64,000 nt of DNA, taken from Exilispira sp964581895. Its GTDB lineage: Bacteria; Spirochaetota; JAAYUW01. The notes beneath the pieces were generated by a model. That model ran no database searches. It was not told where the DNA came from and was given only the letters and a program-made list of their open reading frames with translations. Both the position numbers and the translations under genes were made by a program. Location: assembly GCA_964581895.1 (NCBI GenBank), contig CAZOPR010000003.1, forward strand, positions 266,366-330,365, given 5' to 3'. Positions 63,983 to 64,000 of the stretch are shown piece by piece; within the stretch, counting starts at the first letter, position 1, and each line of letters starts with the position of its first letter.

Positions 63983-64000
63983 TTATTCATGCAAAATGTT
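63983..64000 (-). CDS. C-terminal end of a probable third pseudo-peptidase paralogue
   Basis: The last 18 bases read NILHE-stop (TAA at 63985-63983) on the minus strand. The 338-residue protein ends YVLHN-stop, and in both cases a leader-peptide gene follows within about 75-100 bases. The similarity is short, so this is suggestive only; it implies that the [pseudo-peptidase + leader peptide] unit continues to the right. Confidence 0.35.
   Translation of the reverse strand, partial: NILHE

Overview
The window is a very AT-rich chromosome segment with densely packed genes. It most likely comes from a spirochaete or a deep-branching relative. The best clue is the transcription order ispE > spoVG > rplY > pth > tilS > ftsH (46.5 to 40.2 kb); from memory, spoVG-rplY-pth-tilS-ftsH is the order in Borrelia. 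A RodZ-like gene next to lolA upstream of a UvrD-type helicase, outer-membrane lipoprotein machinery (LolA), a chemoreceptor and several predicted lipoproteins fit a diderm, motile bacterium. This placement is inference, not proof.

Layout. 0-9 kb: tail of a polysaccharide-deacetylase-like gene, a sigma factor, an acyltransferase, a striking ATP-grasp/FMN-oxidase fusion, dinB, an unknown 510-residue protein, upp, nth and a frameshifted lipoprotein gene. 9-18 kb: a long minus-strand run read rsmA > lolA > rodZ-like > rimO > pgsA-pgpA fusion > sigma factor > UvrD helicase > rph; rimO and the sigma factor both lack any usable ATG/GTG/TTG start and appear to begin at ATA behind good ribosome-binding sites. 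18-26 kb: DHH phosphoesterase, CBS/ATPase regulator, Xer recombinase, coaD, GAF and chemoreceptor genes. 26-34 kb: nucleotide-sugar and sugar kinases, serS, adenosine deaminase, a DUF342 protein and tRNA-Val(GAC). 34-56 kb: ZIP transporter, M18 peptidase, an alpha-oxoamine synthase, rpiB, a phosphohexomutase, the ftsH-ispE cluster, apbE, queH, two tandem response regulators, a sugar-nucleotidyltransferase, an unfinished heptamer repeat with a 100-N gap, an M23 protein, an aminotransferase, a ClC channel, a BI-1 protein, RidA, a pyrimidine-dimer glycosylase and a small Cys-rich protein.

56.9-64 kb is an accessory island, even more AT-rich, all on the minus strand. It holds two small peptide genes that share an almost identical leader of the LSEEELM...G type, two (a third at the window edge) exported proteins resembling MA-family zinc peptidases in which the first His of HExxH is lost, a CPBP (Abi/CAAX) membrane protease gene interrupted by one in-frame TGA, and a three-gene ABC-2 exporter. 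Several of the genes are followed by their own hairpin. It looks like a secreted-peptide (bacteriocin or RiPP-like) locus in which [pseudo-peptidase + leader peptide] is the duplicated unit. No C39 peptidase or maturation enzyme is visible, so the rest may lie beyond the right edge.

Recurrent themes are gene fusions joining successive or linked functions, non-canonical start codons, short AT-rich tandem arrays that copy the stop-codon region of the gene they follow, and several genes broken at homopolymers or by single stops.
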